Origin: Pantoea rodasii | Lineage (GTDB): Bacteria; Pseudomonadota; Gammaproteobacteria; Enterobacterales; Enterobacteriaceae | Direction of reading: 5' to 3' | DNA length: 64,000 nt | Assembly: GCF_002095465.1 (NCBI RefSeq) | Contig: NZ_MLFP01000003.1 | Coordinates: forward strand, 186,001-250,000 | In this document: piece by piece, positions 30,499-40,010 of the stretch | Position numbering within the stretch: the first letter of the stretch is position 1 | Layout: each line of letters begins with the position of its first letter | Position numbers and translations under genes: made by a program | The notes under the pieces: model-generated | Database searches by the model: none | The model's input: the letters and a program-made list of their open reading frames with translations, nothing else | Told to the model about the DNA's origin: nothing

Positions 30499-30906
30499 AT
30501 GTCAGACATAACGAATGAAGCAGTGATCAAAACCTTTTTCAATGTGGCGGCCACCGCACAGGACACGTCGGAAATCGGAAAGCTAGTGAGCCCTGATATT
30601 GATTGGTTTATTGCTGGTGACACTGAAAACGTCCCGTGGATTGGTAGAAAAAGTGGACAGACAGGTGCCGCGGAATTTTACTCACAGATTCGTGAGCAGA
30701 TTAAATCCGAAGATTTTTCCGTTGATGGCTTTTTCAGCCATGGCGATCGCGTGTTAGTGCCCGGCAGGCTCAGTTCACGGGTCATCAAGACCGGCAAGTT
30801 GATTGAGACTGATTTCATTTTTGATTTTATCGTCAAGGATGGATTGATTACCCGTTTCAGACTGTTCGAAGACAGCTTCGCCGTTTCTCAGGCTAGCATC
30901 GTATAA
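30499..30906 (+). CDS. SnoaL-like / NTF2-fold protein
   Basis: A 135-residue protein with the small alpha+beta barrel pattern of SnoaL-like ketosteroid-isomerase homologues: a helical start, then VSPDIDWFIAGD, WIGRKSGQTGAAEFYSQI and HGDRVLVPGRLSSRV. Start at 30499 is supported by AGGAG; the longer frame to 30472 is not. It lies 47 bases after the transporter and may act on its substrate, but no function can be assigned. Confidence 0.75.
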   Translation: MSDITNEAVIKTFFNVAATAQDTSEIGKLVSPDIDWFIAGDTENVPWIGRKSGQTGAAEFYSQIREQIKSEDFSVDGFFSHGDRVLVPGRLSSRVIKTGKLIETDFIFDFIVKDGLITRFRLFEDSFAVSQASIV

Positions 30907-30988
30907 TCACGCTCGAATATGAGGCCAACGGCGGGAGATGTTGCTTTAAAGGCTAAAGTGCGTTGGGCATTACGATAGGGAGAGAGTG

Positions 30989-31456
30989 ATGGAAATTCGA
31001 AGGTTTAAGGACGGTGATGCGAGCGCTTTATTTGATGTTTTTTCATCATCGATCCGTGATCTCGCATCGCGCGACTACACTCCGCAACAGATTGAGGTGT
31101 GGGCATCGAAAGATATTGACCCGCAACAGTGGGCAAGCCATATGAAGGCGCTGAACCCCTTTGTAGTAGAAGTGAAAGGAAGGATTGCTGGATATGCCGA
31201 TGTTCAATCTAATGGGTATATTGACCATTTTTACGTATCCGGGGCCTATGCTAAGCAAGGTGTCGGCTCACTGCTGATGAAAGGTCTTCATGAAGAAGCC
31301 GAACGTTTGGGACTTAACGAACTGACGTCAAATGTAAGCAAGACCGCAGAATCATTCTTTGAACGGCAGGGCTTCACTGTGGTGAAAAGAAATTTACCTG
31401 TTCGACAGGGTGTGACACTGCAAAATGCATTGATGCGGAAGGGGTTAGTCAATTAA
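30989..31456 (+). CDS. GNAT-family N-acetyltransferase
   Basis: A 155-residue acetyltransferase of the GNAT fold. The acetyl-CoA-binding loop is AYAKQGVGSLLMKGLHEEA near residue 88, and AESFFERQGFTVVKR is the conserved late motif. GGGAGAG precedes ATG 30989. Last gene of the plus-strand group that begins at 26916; may modify an amine imported by the transporter, or be unrelated. Confidence 0.85.
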   Translation: MEIRRFKDGDASALFDVFSSSIRDLASRDYTPQQIEVWASKDIDPQQWASHMKALNPFVVEVKGRIAGYADVQSNGYIDHFYVSGAYAKQGVGSLLMKGLHEEAERLGLNELTSNVSKTAESFFERQGFTVVKRNLPVRQGVTLQNALMRKGLVN

Positions 31457-31736
31457 GAACCTGGGCGAGGCTGAGGTGTGCGTTGAACATCTGGCTGAGG
31501 CTGCCATCGAGTTGTGTATAGCGTCGTGATAGGAAATTTCCACGGCGATGACTTTCCTTCACTCTGGAGCAATACTTAAATCTTTCTGCAATGAAAGAGC
31601 GGGGAGCGTTGCCCTTCCTGGATTTAAGATTTTGATAATGGAATATAGCAGCCGAAACTATTTCCGGCTGCTATCAGCTACGTCGAAAGAGAATTGCGCT
31701 CGTCGATGCTACAAAGCGCATTCAGCCGCTGGCAAC

Positions 31737-32039
31737 TTAATCGCGTACGAGGTTGCCAAAGTTTTGAAACGACTCTTCTACGATAATATTGACGTGACAA
31801 AAGACTTCATGCTCCGACTGTCGATCGTAGCGGAAGTAGCGCGAAACCACGACGCCCCGAAATGAGGAGAGCCTGTTGTCCTCATCTGGATTCCCGCCGA
31901 TTTCGACAAAATCACCCACTGAAGGAATGAACATGACTGGGGTTTCTTCACCGGAGGTGCTGATAACACTTCCTTCGGGAATTGGTGTTTCTTCACCGCG
32001 TCGTTTGTACTGAAAGTCAATGCTGTACGTTATTTCCAA
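31737..32039 (-). CDS. Hypothetical protein, 100 residues
   Basis: An acidic 100-residue protein starting at TTG 32039 with AGAGGT five bases before. It has no signal peptide or membrane segment and is rich in beta-type sequence (FIPSVGDFVEIGGN, GVVVSRYFRYD). The pattern and the good ribosome site speak for a real gene. I do not recognise the family. The rest of 31457-32508 holds no convincing gene. Confidence 0.55.
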   Translation of the reverse strand: MEITYSIDFQYKRRGEETPIPEGSVISTSGEETPVMFIPSVGDFVEIGGNPDEDNRLSSFRGVVVSRYFRYDRQSEHEVFCHVNIIVEESFQNFGNLVRD

Positions 32040-32508
32040 TGTTACCTCTGGATGTCATCCGTTCGAATCGTCCATACAGACTTTATAGTCCTGGGTAGAC
32101 AATAATATCAGAGATAATACCCAGGAATAAACAGGGAGCTGCGCAGAAAATTCTTATATAAGCACTTCTGAAGGTTGCCATTAAAGTATGTGCATCTCCT
32201 TCGAGAAGTTTGGAAGCCACAGAAGGTAGCCACTGGCGATTGCTGTTATCGCTTATTAGGCAGGTTCGAAAACTTAAGTAACCATTACCGCTTCGCTTAT
32301 TTTTCTCATGACTTAAACACCGTATCATGCGGCCTTAACGACCGAGAAGTTGTACCGTTAAATTATTATTTCATTAGAGGTACGATGTTTACCGTTAGCT
32401 ATATGAGCTGTGTAACGGCTTGCAGGGAACAACGAAGATGAGATTGATGCTATGATGCATTGCTTAATTTTCGCACTGAATCAGTGCTTGTAAACAGGGA
32501 AGAAAGGA
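32040..32508. other. Intergenic stretch of 469 bases
   Basis: AT-rich, with stops in all frames every few tens of codons and only short frames lacking ribosome sites. It separates a minus-strand small gene from the plus-strand metallophosphoesterase and should hold their promoters, though no clear -35/-10 pair was found. Confidence 0.5.
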
Positions 32509-33624
32509 ATGTTTCATCTGATTTTTAGCATACCGAGCTGGTATGTCATTGCGCGATTTGTTATTCCATTAGCCATGCCATTGGTGCTTAAAATCCTCTT
32601 ATCCCTGGTGGTTTTACTGGCTTCACAGTACCTGTTAATCAGCCGTTTTACGCCGGGCGGTATCTTCTCACCTGAAATGCCGCGTGTGGTTATTATCCTG
32701 TTTAACTGGGCATTCGGAACGGTGTTATTCCTGGCGATGACCCAATTACTGATAGATATCGTGGCGGTGATTGCCCTGGCGTTACGCCATCCGTTTGAGA
32801 TCGCACCCGGCGCACGTTATCTGGCAGCGATCCTGGCGATGGTGCTGGCAACGGTGGGCGTCCATCAGGCAATACGGGTACCGCCTGTGAAAGATGTGAC
32901 CATTAAAATTAAGGACCTTCCTCGTGAGTTCGAGGGATATCAACTGCTTCAACTGACGGACTTACACATCACAAAACTCTTTAACGCCGCCTGGACGACG
33001 AAGATGGTGGAAAGGGCGATGACGCTTGATGTTGACCTCATCCTGGTCACGGGCGATGTCATCGACGGCACGCTGGAAAATCGCCGAAATGATGTTGAAC
33101 CGCTTAAAGGTTTGCATGCGCCCGACGGCGTTTTTGCCATTACCGGTAATCACGAGTATTTCTTTGAACAGCAACGCTGGACAGAACACCTTGCGACACT
33201 GGGCCTGCAACCTCTGCTGAATAGCCACACGATTATCAAACGCGGTGAAGCAGAGTTGGTTATTGCGGGCCTGCCCGATGCATCAGCATCACGGAGAGAT
33301 GCGATTGGCCCAGATATAGAGAAAGCGTTGGAGGGGATACCTGATGACGCACCTGTGGTGCTCATGGATCACCAACCGCGTAATGCGCGGAACAATGCGC
33401 AACATAATGTAGATTTACAGCTTTCTGGCCATACTCATGGCGGGCTGATTCTTGGATTCGATCGTCTATTTGTTAAACCTAATGCGGGCTTTGTTTCAGG
33501 ACATTATGACGTGGAAAACATGCAACTCTACGTGAATAACGGAACAGCGCTGTGGCCGGGAATGGCAGTCAGATTGGGTCGTCCTTCGGAATTAACACGA
33601 ATTACCCTACAGCGGAAAGACTGA
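32509..33624 (+). CDS. Membrane-anchored metallophosphoesterase
   Basis: A 371-residue protein with four hydrophobic segments in residues 10-125 and a calcineurin-type phosphoesterase domain after 140. The dimetal motifs are in order: LLQLTDLHIT, LVTGDVIDG, ITGNHE and LQLSGHTHGG. Resembles YkuE/YaeI-type enzymes, which may act on UDP-sugars or lipids. The catalytic domain faces the periplasm if the four segments run as expected. AAGGA precedes the ATG. Confidence 0.9.
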   Translation: MFHLIFSIPSWYVIARFVIPLAMPLVLKILLSLVVLLASQYLLISRFTPGGIFSPEMPRVVIILFNWAFGTVLFLAMTQLLIDIVAVIALALRHPFEIAPGARYLAAILAMVLATVGVHQAIRVPPVKDVTIKIKDLPREFEGYQLLQLTDLHITKLFNAAWTTKMVERAMTLDVDLILVTGDVIDGTLENRRNDVEPLKGLHAPDGVFAITGNHEYFFEQQRWTEHLATLGLQPLLNSHTIIKRGEAELVIAGLPDASASRRDAIGPDIEKALEGIPDDAPVVLMDHQPRNARNNAQHNVDLQLSGHTHGGLILGFDRLFVKPNAGFVSGHYDVENMQLYVNNGTALWPGMAVRLGRPSELTRITLQRKD

Positions 33625-33628
33625 CTGA

Positions 33629-33670
33629 CCAATCGCCGCAGGAAGCAAACATGCCTCCTGCGGCGATTGG
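33629..33670. terminator. Strong bidirectional hairpin
   Basis: A perfect 15-bp stem (CCAATCGCCGCAGGA with its complement) around a 12-base loop, between the convergent metallophosphoesterase and eptB genes. A short T-rich stretch follows on the plus strand. Confidence 0.88.
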
Positions 33671-33690
33671 ATTACGCTTTTGCTGGCTTA

Positions 33691-35349
33691 TCAGGATACA
33701 TGATTACACCAGTTCCGATATTTATTGATACCGCCGTCTGGCGATGTAAATCCTGAACAACCTAAAATACTATCAAAAAGTTTTTCATGGAAAACCGGCG
33801 TCTTTTTGTCCTGCAGCTCACGCAGGCGGTCAAACGATAACTGGTTATCTTTATTACTTAAAAATTTATCCGATGCCCAGACCATAATGGGGATTGTACG
33901 CTGTGCCATTGGGGCGTGATCGCGAGGCGTTCCATGAAAATGCAGATTATCTGAAATGGACTCACCATGATCCGACGCATAAAAGACAATCGCATTCTTG
34001 TCTTTTAAACTGTCGAACGTTTTCTTCAAAAAATAATCCGTGTAGAGCAGGCTATTATCATAGGAGTTAACCATCTCTTCTGTACTACAGGCATCGTCAA
34101 TACCCTGACATTCAGGTTTATACCTGGCAAATGCACGTGGATAACGTTCCGTGTACATGTAATGAGAACCTTTGGTATGCAGGATGACGATATGCTTTCC
34201 TTGAGGATGACGATCTATAGAATCTTTGAGTTCATCAATAAGTGCCATATCGTCAACGGGTTGACCGGCATGACGTTTTTCCGCCTGAATAGACTCTCGC
34301 ACAGAATAACTGTCAGCAAGTACCTTATTGTAGAACCATGCCTCACTCTGCATAGAGAACAGTTCAGACGAAAAACCTTGTTTCTTCATTACCGTGAACA
34401 CGTTCATTTCTTTAAGCGTTCGTTCTGGGGCCTCTGAAGCACCGCCTTCTCTGACAAACATGCAACGAAGGGAAAGCTTTGTCGATGTATCGCACGAGTA
34501 ACCTTGCAGGTGAATAAGGTTTTTCTCTTGATCAAGATAAGGGGTGTTATCACGCGCATAGCCATATAAACCCATATGATCTCTTCGCGCACTTTCTCCA
34601 ATCACAAATACAATGTAGAGGTCATCTGCACTTTTCGGCGCAACGTATTTAAAATGCTCTGCAGGATCATAAAGATTGCGGTCATCTTCTGCCTGACTGA
34701 AGGTGCTGTAAGCTAACAATCCAACCCCGGAAAGCCAATTAGAGGGGGAGTATGTCCCGGCCACAACACCGCCGTAGCTTGCCATCATGCGGTTATTTAC
34801 TTTGTCCTGTTCCGCTTGAACCTTACCCATTAAGTTCAGGGGAAGCCAGCAGCCCAGACCGGCAATAATCATGACGAGCGTCTTGTAAGACCATGCAAAT
34901 TTAGGTTGCATTGAAGAATGTTTTTGGCGGTCGTGATATTTCCAGATCACAAAGAGTGGAACACTATTGATGGCTATCAACCACACGAAGAAGTGCCATC
35001 CAACAGACTCTTTTGAAAGGTCGAATGAGTCAGCGGCCATTACTGCTGCAACGATACCGTAGCCAATATCGATGTTATAAAAAATCATATAGTAGCTTGC
35101 TGCACTTGACACCAAAACTAGCGCTGACATGCCTATGCGGGAAACGTACTTACCTAACAGACTTAATAGCATGCAAAGAAATAATACGAGGCAAAAGGCG
35201 GCAAATACTTCAACTATCAGAGATAGTGTCCTGTCAAAACTTATTTTTTCAAAGCGCCGAAAGAATATGGGTAAATTGAGCAGTATCCCTACAAACAGTG
35301 CAATAAAAATCGGCACATATAATTGCCTTAAAAAACTTCGTTTGAACAT
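33691..35349 (-). CDS. eptB: Phosphoethanolamine transferase, EptB-type
   Basis: A 552-residue inner-membrane enzyme that adds phosphoethanolamine to the Kdo of lipopolysaccharide. Five N-terminal membrane segments (residues 12-170) precede the alkaline-phosphatase-fold domain. Family-specific stretches match E. coli EptB: GYSCDTSTKLSLRCMFVR with the nucleophilic Thr, IVFYASDHGES with metal ligands, and TSPDGGINKYRNWCNH at the C terminus. In E. coli the gene is under sigma-E/MgrR control; no such site was recognised here. Confidence 0.93.
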   Translation of the reverse strand: MFKRSFLRQLYVPIFIALFVGILLNLPIFFRRFEKISFDRTLSLIVEVFAAFCLVLFLCMLLSLLGKYVSRIGMSALVLVSSAASYYMIFYNIDIGYGIVAAVMAADSFDLSKESVGWHFFVWLIAINSVPLFVIWKYHDRQKHSSMQPKFAWSYKTLVMIIAGLGCWLPLNLMGKVQAEQDKVNNRMMASYGGVVAGTYSPSNWLSGVGLLAYSTFSQAEDDRNLYDPAEHFKYVAPKSADDLYIVFVIGESARRDHMGLYGYARDNTPYLDQEKNLIHLQGYSCDTSTKLSLRCMFVREGGASEAPERTLKEMNVFTVMKKQGFSSELFSMQSEAWFYNKVLADSYSVRESIQAEKRHAGQPVDDMALIDELKDSIDRHPQGKHIVILHTKGSHYMYTERYPRAFARYKPECQGIDDACSTEEMVNSYDNSLLYTDYFLKKTFDSLKDKNAIVFYASDHGESISDNLHFHGTPRDHAPMAQRTIPIMVWASDKFLSNKDNQLSFDRLRELQDKKTPVFHEKLFDSILGCSGFTSPDGGINKYRNWCNHVS

Positions 35350-35684
35350 CCCTAGCCTCGCAAGTGAAAAAATTATAACTAATTTTTATTAAGAAACAGT
35401 GAACGTTATGACGCTGTCAGCTTGAAAGGGTTCAGCAAGCAGGAGGTTACCGCTACGTTATAATGTAACGGCATGTATTTGAAGGCGAGTAAGATTTTTT
35501 AAGTAATTGATTATGTGGGCTTTTATTTTCACTGCATAGTTGTCGGGGCTCTGGCTTCGTAAAGGGAATAATGCTTTCAACCGTTGATGAGCATCTGTGC
35601 TCTCTGGTGTGGGACACACTTTGGGGACGTGTGCTTCGCTCACAATTGATGCTGAGCGAAACAACGGATACAAATTGCCGCTAA
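35350..35684. other. Intergenic stretch of 335 bases
   Basis: Lies between the eptB start and the stop of the DUF4865 gene. AT-rich next to eptB, where its promoter should be. Nothing else is supported. Confidence 0.5.
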
Positions 35685-36185
35685 CTACACGCCATTCGCC
35701 ACATAATTGATACGGTAGTTATCAAATCCCGCTTTAGGCCCACTGCCAAAATCCACCTGTAACAACTGCCAGCGGCTGACATCCCATGCACAAAGTTGAC
35801 CTTCCAGCGCCAGAGCCGACAGTGCGCTGTGCGCGGCAATGGGTCGCTTTCTCATCGACAACCATGTGGCATCATTAATCACTTCAATATTGGGCAAACG
35901 CAGTGCCAGCCAGTTATCAATCAGCGGCCAGCCAAAATCCTGCGTCAGCTTTTCAAAGGCTGGACTCTGTAAAAAATTTGCCATCGCGTCAGCATTTTTC
36001 CAGAGATAGAGGGGCGCATAACGGTTCTCATCGCAATGTGCATCACCGATCCGGGAAACGAGATATGCCTTAAAAAGTAGGCCTGGGAAGCCATCCAATT
36101 TCGCACCATTTTGCTTGATACGCGTATCAATGATCGACATGTCGTAGTCAGCGGGTAGGGTAAATCGATATTGCATGACAATCAT
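35685..36185 (-). CDS. DUF4865 family protein
   Basis: A 166-residue protein with the DUF4865 hallmark MQYRFTLPADYDMSIIDTRI at the start and DGFPGLLFKAYL following, plus APLYLWKNADAMANFL. The fold resembles stress-response dimeric alpha/beta barrel monooxygenases, but no function is known. Start at 36185 is chosen for the GGAGGA nine bases upstream. Its start codon overlaps the stop of a 37-codon ORF. Confidence 0.85.
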   Translation of the reverse strand: MIVMQYRFTLPADYDMSIIDTRIKQNGAKLDGFPGLLFKAYLVSRIGDAHCDENRYAPLYLWKNADAMANFLQSPAFEKLTQDFGWPLIDNWLALRLPNIEVINDATWLSMRKRPIAAHSALSALALEGQLCAWDVSRWQLLQVDFGSGPKAGFDNYRINYVANGV

Positions 36186-36295
36186 AATGTGTCCTCCGAC
36201 AGCATCTGATCGCGGTTGGAGCATAATTCATGACACCGATCGGACAGCGTTGGCGTAAAGCCGATCAGAGTTTCACAATCAAAGTTTTTCAGCAT
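36182..36295 (-). CDS. Small 37-residue ORF coupled to the DUF4865 gene
   Basis: From ATG 36295, with GGAGAAG seven bases upstream, to a TGA that overlaps the DUF4865 ATG by two bases. The product (MLKNFDCETLIGFTPTLSDR and 17 more residues) has no signal or membrane segment and two Cys in CHELC. Good ribosome site and stop-start overlap suggest a translated leader or a small protein, but it could be a remnant of a larger gene. Confidence 0.5.
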   Translation of the reverse strand: MLKNFDCETLIGFTPTLSDRCHELCSNRDQMLSEDTL

Positions 36296-36766
36296 GGCGT
36301 TTCTTCTCCGCATTGACAGTGAAATGATTCTGGTACGATCGTTTCATCCCGAATATCAAATTCTTCACTCACAACCATCCTGATTTACAGGATAATATTA
36401 GTTTTTTTTAGAGGCTGTTAAGATATGAGCAAGTCACAGCATCATGAAGTGTTCTGTGCGTTTCAGATATGTCATTTAACATAATATACATTATGCGCAT
36501 TAAATTGGGGTTTCAATTATGTTAAATTGCCAGCCACCTAAAGTATCTTAAAGCGCTTTAGATGGCGGTTGAAATATTTATCTGGGGAAGTTTTCCAGCA
36601 CTGAGATCAACGCGTGACGTTCGCTAATCCGTTATCGGCCTTGGGCGTGACTGTCATAAGGACTCAACTTGGTGTTGAGACTCTAGCGTGTTCGTTGAAC
36701 TCCCTAAACGATGAGACATCCTGTGAAGTCACATTCCCCTCTAAAAGAGTGTTTGGAACGTTTTTG
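36296..36766. other. Intergenic stretch of 471 bases
   Basis: No gene found. AT-rich near 36380-36530. Includes a 12-bp palindrome at 36549-36560 and an imperfect hairpin around it (36532-36566). It follows the stop of the acyl-CoA synthetase gene and precedes the 37-codon ORF on the minus strand. Confidence 0.5.
36549..36560. promoter_or_regulatory. 12-bp palindrome of LacI-operator type
   Basis: TAAAGCGCTTTA is a perfect palindrome with a central CG, like operators of LacI/GalR-family regulators. It lies about 250 bases upstream of the 37-codon ORF. No LacI gene is close; the nearest is at 51499. Confidence 0.3.
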
Positions 36767-38449
36767 TCATGATGCCAACTCACGTCGGATATATTTACCG
36801 GAAAAGGTTTTAGGTAGCGTATCGTAAAAACGAATGTACCGTGGAATTGCATGTCGACCGCAACGCTCCACCAGTTTCTCTCGAATTTGTCGCTTCAGTA
36901 CCCTCTGCTGTAATGAGGTCAGCGCCTCAGTAACCACATATAAAGCAACCATTTCTCCAAGCAAAGCGTGTGGCGTTCTGGTGGCCACCACTTCCAGGAT
37001 CTCATTAAGGCCGCCCAACGCATTTTCCACCTCAGTGGTTGCCAGCCTCTTACCACCGATATTGATCACATCATCCATGCGTCCCTGAATGACAATTTTA
37101 TCACCCTTTCTTACCGCACAGTCGTGGGTGGCATAACACCACTGACCGTTGCGTTTTAACCAGTAGCGTTGGTCATGCTGAGTGTCGTCCTGCCACACGG
37201 TCAGCATTGCGCCGGGTCCCAGCGTAGAGTTGAATATCAGCATACCGGTTTCACCTTCGGCGCAGGCTTCACCGTTTAACGGATTGACCACTTCCGGCGC
37301 GCGTGGAAATACAGGACTGAGCGCCGTACCCTGGCCTGCCAGCAACGGCCAGCCAGACTCCGTTTGCCAGTAATGATTTTCACAGTTCACCGCCATCACT
37401 TGTCTAACCCACGCTTCCGTTGCGTCATCCAGTGGTTCTCCCGCCAGATACATCGCGCGCAGTGAGGCCAGAGTGGCACGAGGCGGGCCCTGCCTGCGCG
37501 CCAACCGAATAGCACCGGCGATTGTCAGCATACGGGTTATACCCAGTTCTTCAATCATCTGCCACCAGTTCTGGCCAGGCGCATTACGCGGGCTGCTTTC
37601 GCACATTACCGTGGTTAATCCGGCCAGCAGTGGTGCATAAATCCCGTAACTGTGCCCGGTCACCCAGCCAATATCAGCCGAGGTAAAGAAGACCTCGTCA
37701 TCATCCAGTTTAAACAGGTGATGCAGGCTGGCTAACAACGCCACGGCATACCCACCAGTATCGCGCACTATCCCTTTTGGCGTGCCGCTGGTGCCTGAGG
37801 TGAACAACAAATGTGAAGGCTCACTGGAGGCTAACCACACACAGGGGATCTGCATCGCTGCGTGAGTCGACAGTTGCCCCATGAAGTCAGCTGACGCAGT
37901 ATCAACAACGCGCATGCTTATTGATGTCATCGGGATATTGGGAAGTAATTCCCTGCCACGGCTTTCACTATGGTGCAGGATCAATGCGGGCGTACAGGCC
38001 TGAGTCCGCTGTAAAAGCGCTTCGCTGGTGATGGAGGAGTAAACCACCACATGAACCGCACCTAGACGTGCGCAGGCCAGCATCGCCACCGCAGCCAGCG
38101 GCGACACCGGCAGCGCAATGAGCACACGATCGCCCGGCCGGATCCCCCATTCCATCATTAAACTGCTAAGCACGTTGACCTGCTGCCATAACTCACGATA
38201 GCTCCCGCGATGCGTCTGGCCGCGATAGTCACGATGAATAATGGCGCAGCGATCGGCGCGCTGTGCAAGATGACGGTCCAGTGCGTTGAAGCAGAGGTTG
38301 GTCTTTCCTTCCGGGAACCAGCGGCTGCGGGGCCCCGGCTCAATCCGTTCAACCACCTGCTCAAAGGGATGCTGCCAGTGAATTCGCCGGGCCTCCTGCC
38401 GCCAGAATTCACTGTTAAACCCTGTATTATCCACGTCGGATCCCAACAT
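36767..38449 (-). CDS. AMP-dependent acyl-CoA synthetase of the Nit1C cluster
   Basis: A 560-residue acyl-adenylating enzyme related to acetyl/propionyl-CoA synthetases. P-loop LLFTSGTSGTPKGIV near residue 220, YWQTESGWP near 345 and the C-terminal catalytic Lys in TFSGKYIRREL are present. It is the last gene of the nitrilase cluster; its start overlaps the flavoprotein stop by 23 bases and has GGAGG upstream. It may activate a carboxylate formed by the nitrilase. Its real substrate is unknown. Confidence 0.88.
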   Translation of the reverse strand: MLGSDVDNTGFNSEFWRQEARRIHWQHPFEQVVERIEPGPRSRWFPEGKTNLCFNALDRHLAQRADRCAIIHRDYRGQTHRGSYRELWQQVNVLSSLMMEWGIRPGDRVLIALPVSPLAAVAMLACARLGAVHVVVYSSITSEALLQRTQACTPALILHHSESRGRELLPNIPMTSISMRVVDTASADFMGQLSTHAAMQIPCVWLASSEPSHLLFTSGTSGTPKGIVRDTGGYAVALLASLHHLFKLDDDEVFFTSADIGWVTGHSYGIYAPLLAGLTTVMCESSPRNAPGQNWWQMIEELGITRMLTIAGAIRLARRQGPPRATLASLRAMYLAGEPLDDATEAWVRQVMAVNCENHYWQTESGWPLLAGQGTALSPVFPRAPEVVNPLNGEACAEGETGMLIFNSTLGPGAMLTVWQDDTQHDQRYWLKRNGQWCYATHDCAVRKGDKIVIQGRMDDVINIGGKRLATTEVENALGGLNEILEVVATRTPHALLGEMVALYVVTEALTSLQQRVLKRQIREKLVERCGRHAIPRYIRFYDTLPKTFSGKYIRRELAS

Positions 38450-39691
38450 TCATCGCCTCCGGCTGAGCCATGTCCCGGGTGTACTGCTCAATGACATTCG
38501 CGATCCATGTCGCATCCTCTCCTACCCCCTCAAACCGCCCCGAGCCCCAGGTCCACAACCATGGCAACCCCCAGAAAATAAAGCCCGGGCTGCACAGACA
38601 CGCCCCGCGTATGGCGGGGATACCCTTTTTCATCGAAAACTGGCGCTTCAATCCAGCTAAAATCAGTATGAAATCCAACCGCCCAGACGATGGCGCTGAT
38701 GCTGGCGAGATCGATAGCAGCTGGATGCTGTTCCGGCTCCCAGAGCGGCTGGTAAGTCGGTTCCTCCGGTGCCTCAATGCCCTTTTGATCAATCCAGGCA
38801 TCAATGCTGTCCTTTATTTTTTTGAGGTCGCATCCGCGCCGTCAAGGTTAGCGCGCAGATCCCCAGCAGTGAGTAACTGGCCATCCTGATACTTCAATAA
38901 ACGTCCATAAAGCTGCATGCCCTGCAGCGCAAACGCGCGTAAATCAATATCCCGACCGCCGTCGCGCCCGGTGACATAGTGGTTGGTTTTACGGCGCGCA
39001 TCCTCGCCCAGCGGATGATTATCCACGGTTAATCGGTAGTGCCCCATATCATCAAGCCAATCAACCACATCGCGTCCACGGTAGAAACGCGCCACGCGCG
39101 GTGCGCTGCCCACACACAGATGCACACGGCGCCCCGCAAGGTGCAGATCCTCGGCGATCTGCGCGCCGGATTGTGCCGAACCCACCACCAACACATCACC
39201 CTGTGGCAGTTGATCTGAAGATTTGTACTCTGCGGAGTGCAACTGCACGATACGTGGCGGCAACTGTGTGGCGATGTCAGGGAAACGCGGCCTGTGGTAG
39301 TTGCCCACGGCGATCACCACCTGTTCAGCCTGAATCGTTCCCATCGAGGTGCGTAACACAAACCCGTCAGCGTGGCGCGTAACGCGCTCCACGTTCACCC
39401 CTTCATAGAGCGGCGCATCAAAACTCCGTGCATAGCGCTCAATGTAAGCCACGATTTCATCGCGCAGCATAAATCCGTGCGGATCCTCACCGTCATAAGG
39501 AAATCCCGGCAGCTTACATTGCCAGTTTGGTGTTACCAGGCAGAAATTGTCCCAGCGCTGATGGCGCCACGCCCAGGCAAGTTGATGGCGCTCAAGGACA
39601 ATGTGCCGGATTTTTTTTGCGTCAGACTCCAGCTCATGGCGAGTCCTGCCTGCCCGCCGCCAATAATGACCACAGGATAGTGATGATTCAT
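38427..39691 (-). CDS. MSMEG_0569-type flavin-dependent oxidoreductase (three frameshifts)
   Basis: A flavoprotein monooxygenase-like protein, about 421 residues after correction. The N terminus from ATG 39691 gives VVIIGGGQAGLAMSW, an FAD dinucleotide-binding motif, and the second nucleotide motif is VLVVGSAQSGAQIAED. Frames change at a T8 run (39611-39618, one base short), a T7 run (38817-38823, one base short) and a C5 run (38568-38572, one base extra); after correction the C-terminal half reads IVWAVGFHTDFSWIE and LPWLWTWGSGRFEGVGED. The MSMEG_0569 family is a set member of Nit1C. Confidence 0.86.
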
Positions 39692-39708
39692 GGTTTTCTC
39701 GCTTGTTG

Positions 39709-39999
39709 TCAGACCGGGATAGGTGTAATGGTTTCGACAATGACCCGCTGCCCGGCACTGAACTGCTGTGCTTTGAGCGAGATAGCGGCCGACTGATCCA
39801 TGGCGCTGGAGCAGAAATAGCCAAACTTTGCTTTTACCCGCTCGCTGGCTTCATCAAGTGCGCGTACGGTGAGTGTGACAAACTCTTCAAGCATGTAGGG
39901 GTGATTGACCTGCAGGTGTTTCTCAATCGCCGTGGAAGGCGAATAGCAGGTATCTTTGCTGCCATCGGGCCAGCAAACAACAAAGTGCATCGCAGGCAT
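39709..39999 (-). CDS. MSMEG_0570-type nitrogen starvation response protein
   Basis: A 96-residue conserved protein of the Nit1C cluster: MHFVVCWPDGSKDTCYSPST at the start and HPYMLEEFVTLTVRALDEAS in the middle. Function unknown. AGGAG precedes the ATG. It sits between the AIR-synthase-like and flavoprotein genes, as in other Nit1C loci. Confidence 0.88.
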   Translation of the reverse strand: MPAMHFVVCWPDGSKDTCYSPSTAIEKHLQVNHPYMLEEFVTLTVRALDEASERVKAKFGYFCSSAMDQSAAISLKAQQFSAGQRVIVETITPIPV

Positions 40000-40010
40000 T
40001 GCTCGCTCCT

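Noticed and set aside
31548..31865. 105-codon frame on the plus strand
   Set aside because: No ribosome site, low-complexity make-up and overlap with the better minus-strand gene at 31737-32039.
32083..32441. Two frames of 81 and 88 codons on opposite strands
   Set aside because: They overlap each other, lack ribosome sites and resemble no family.
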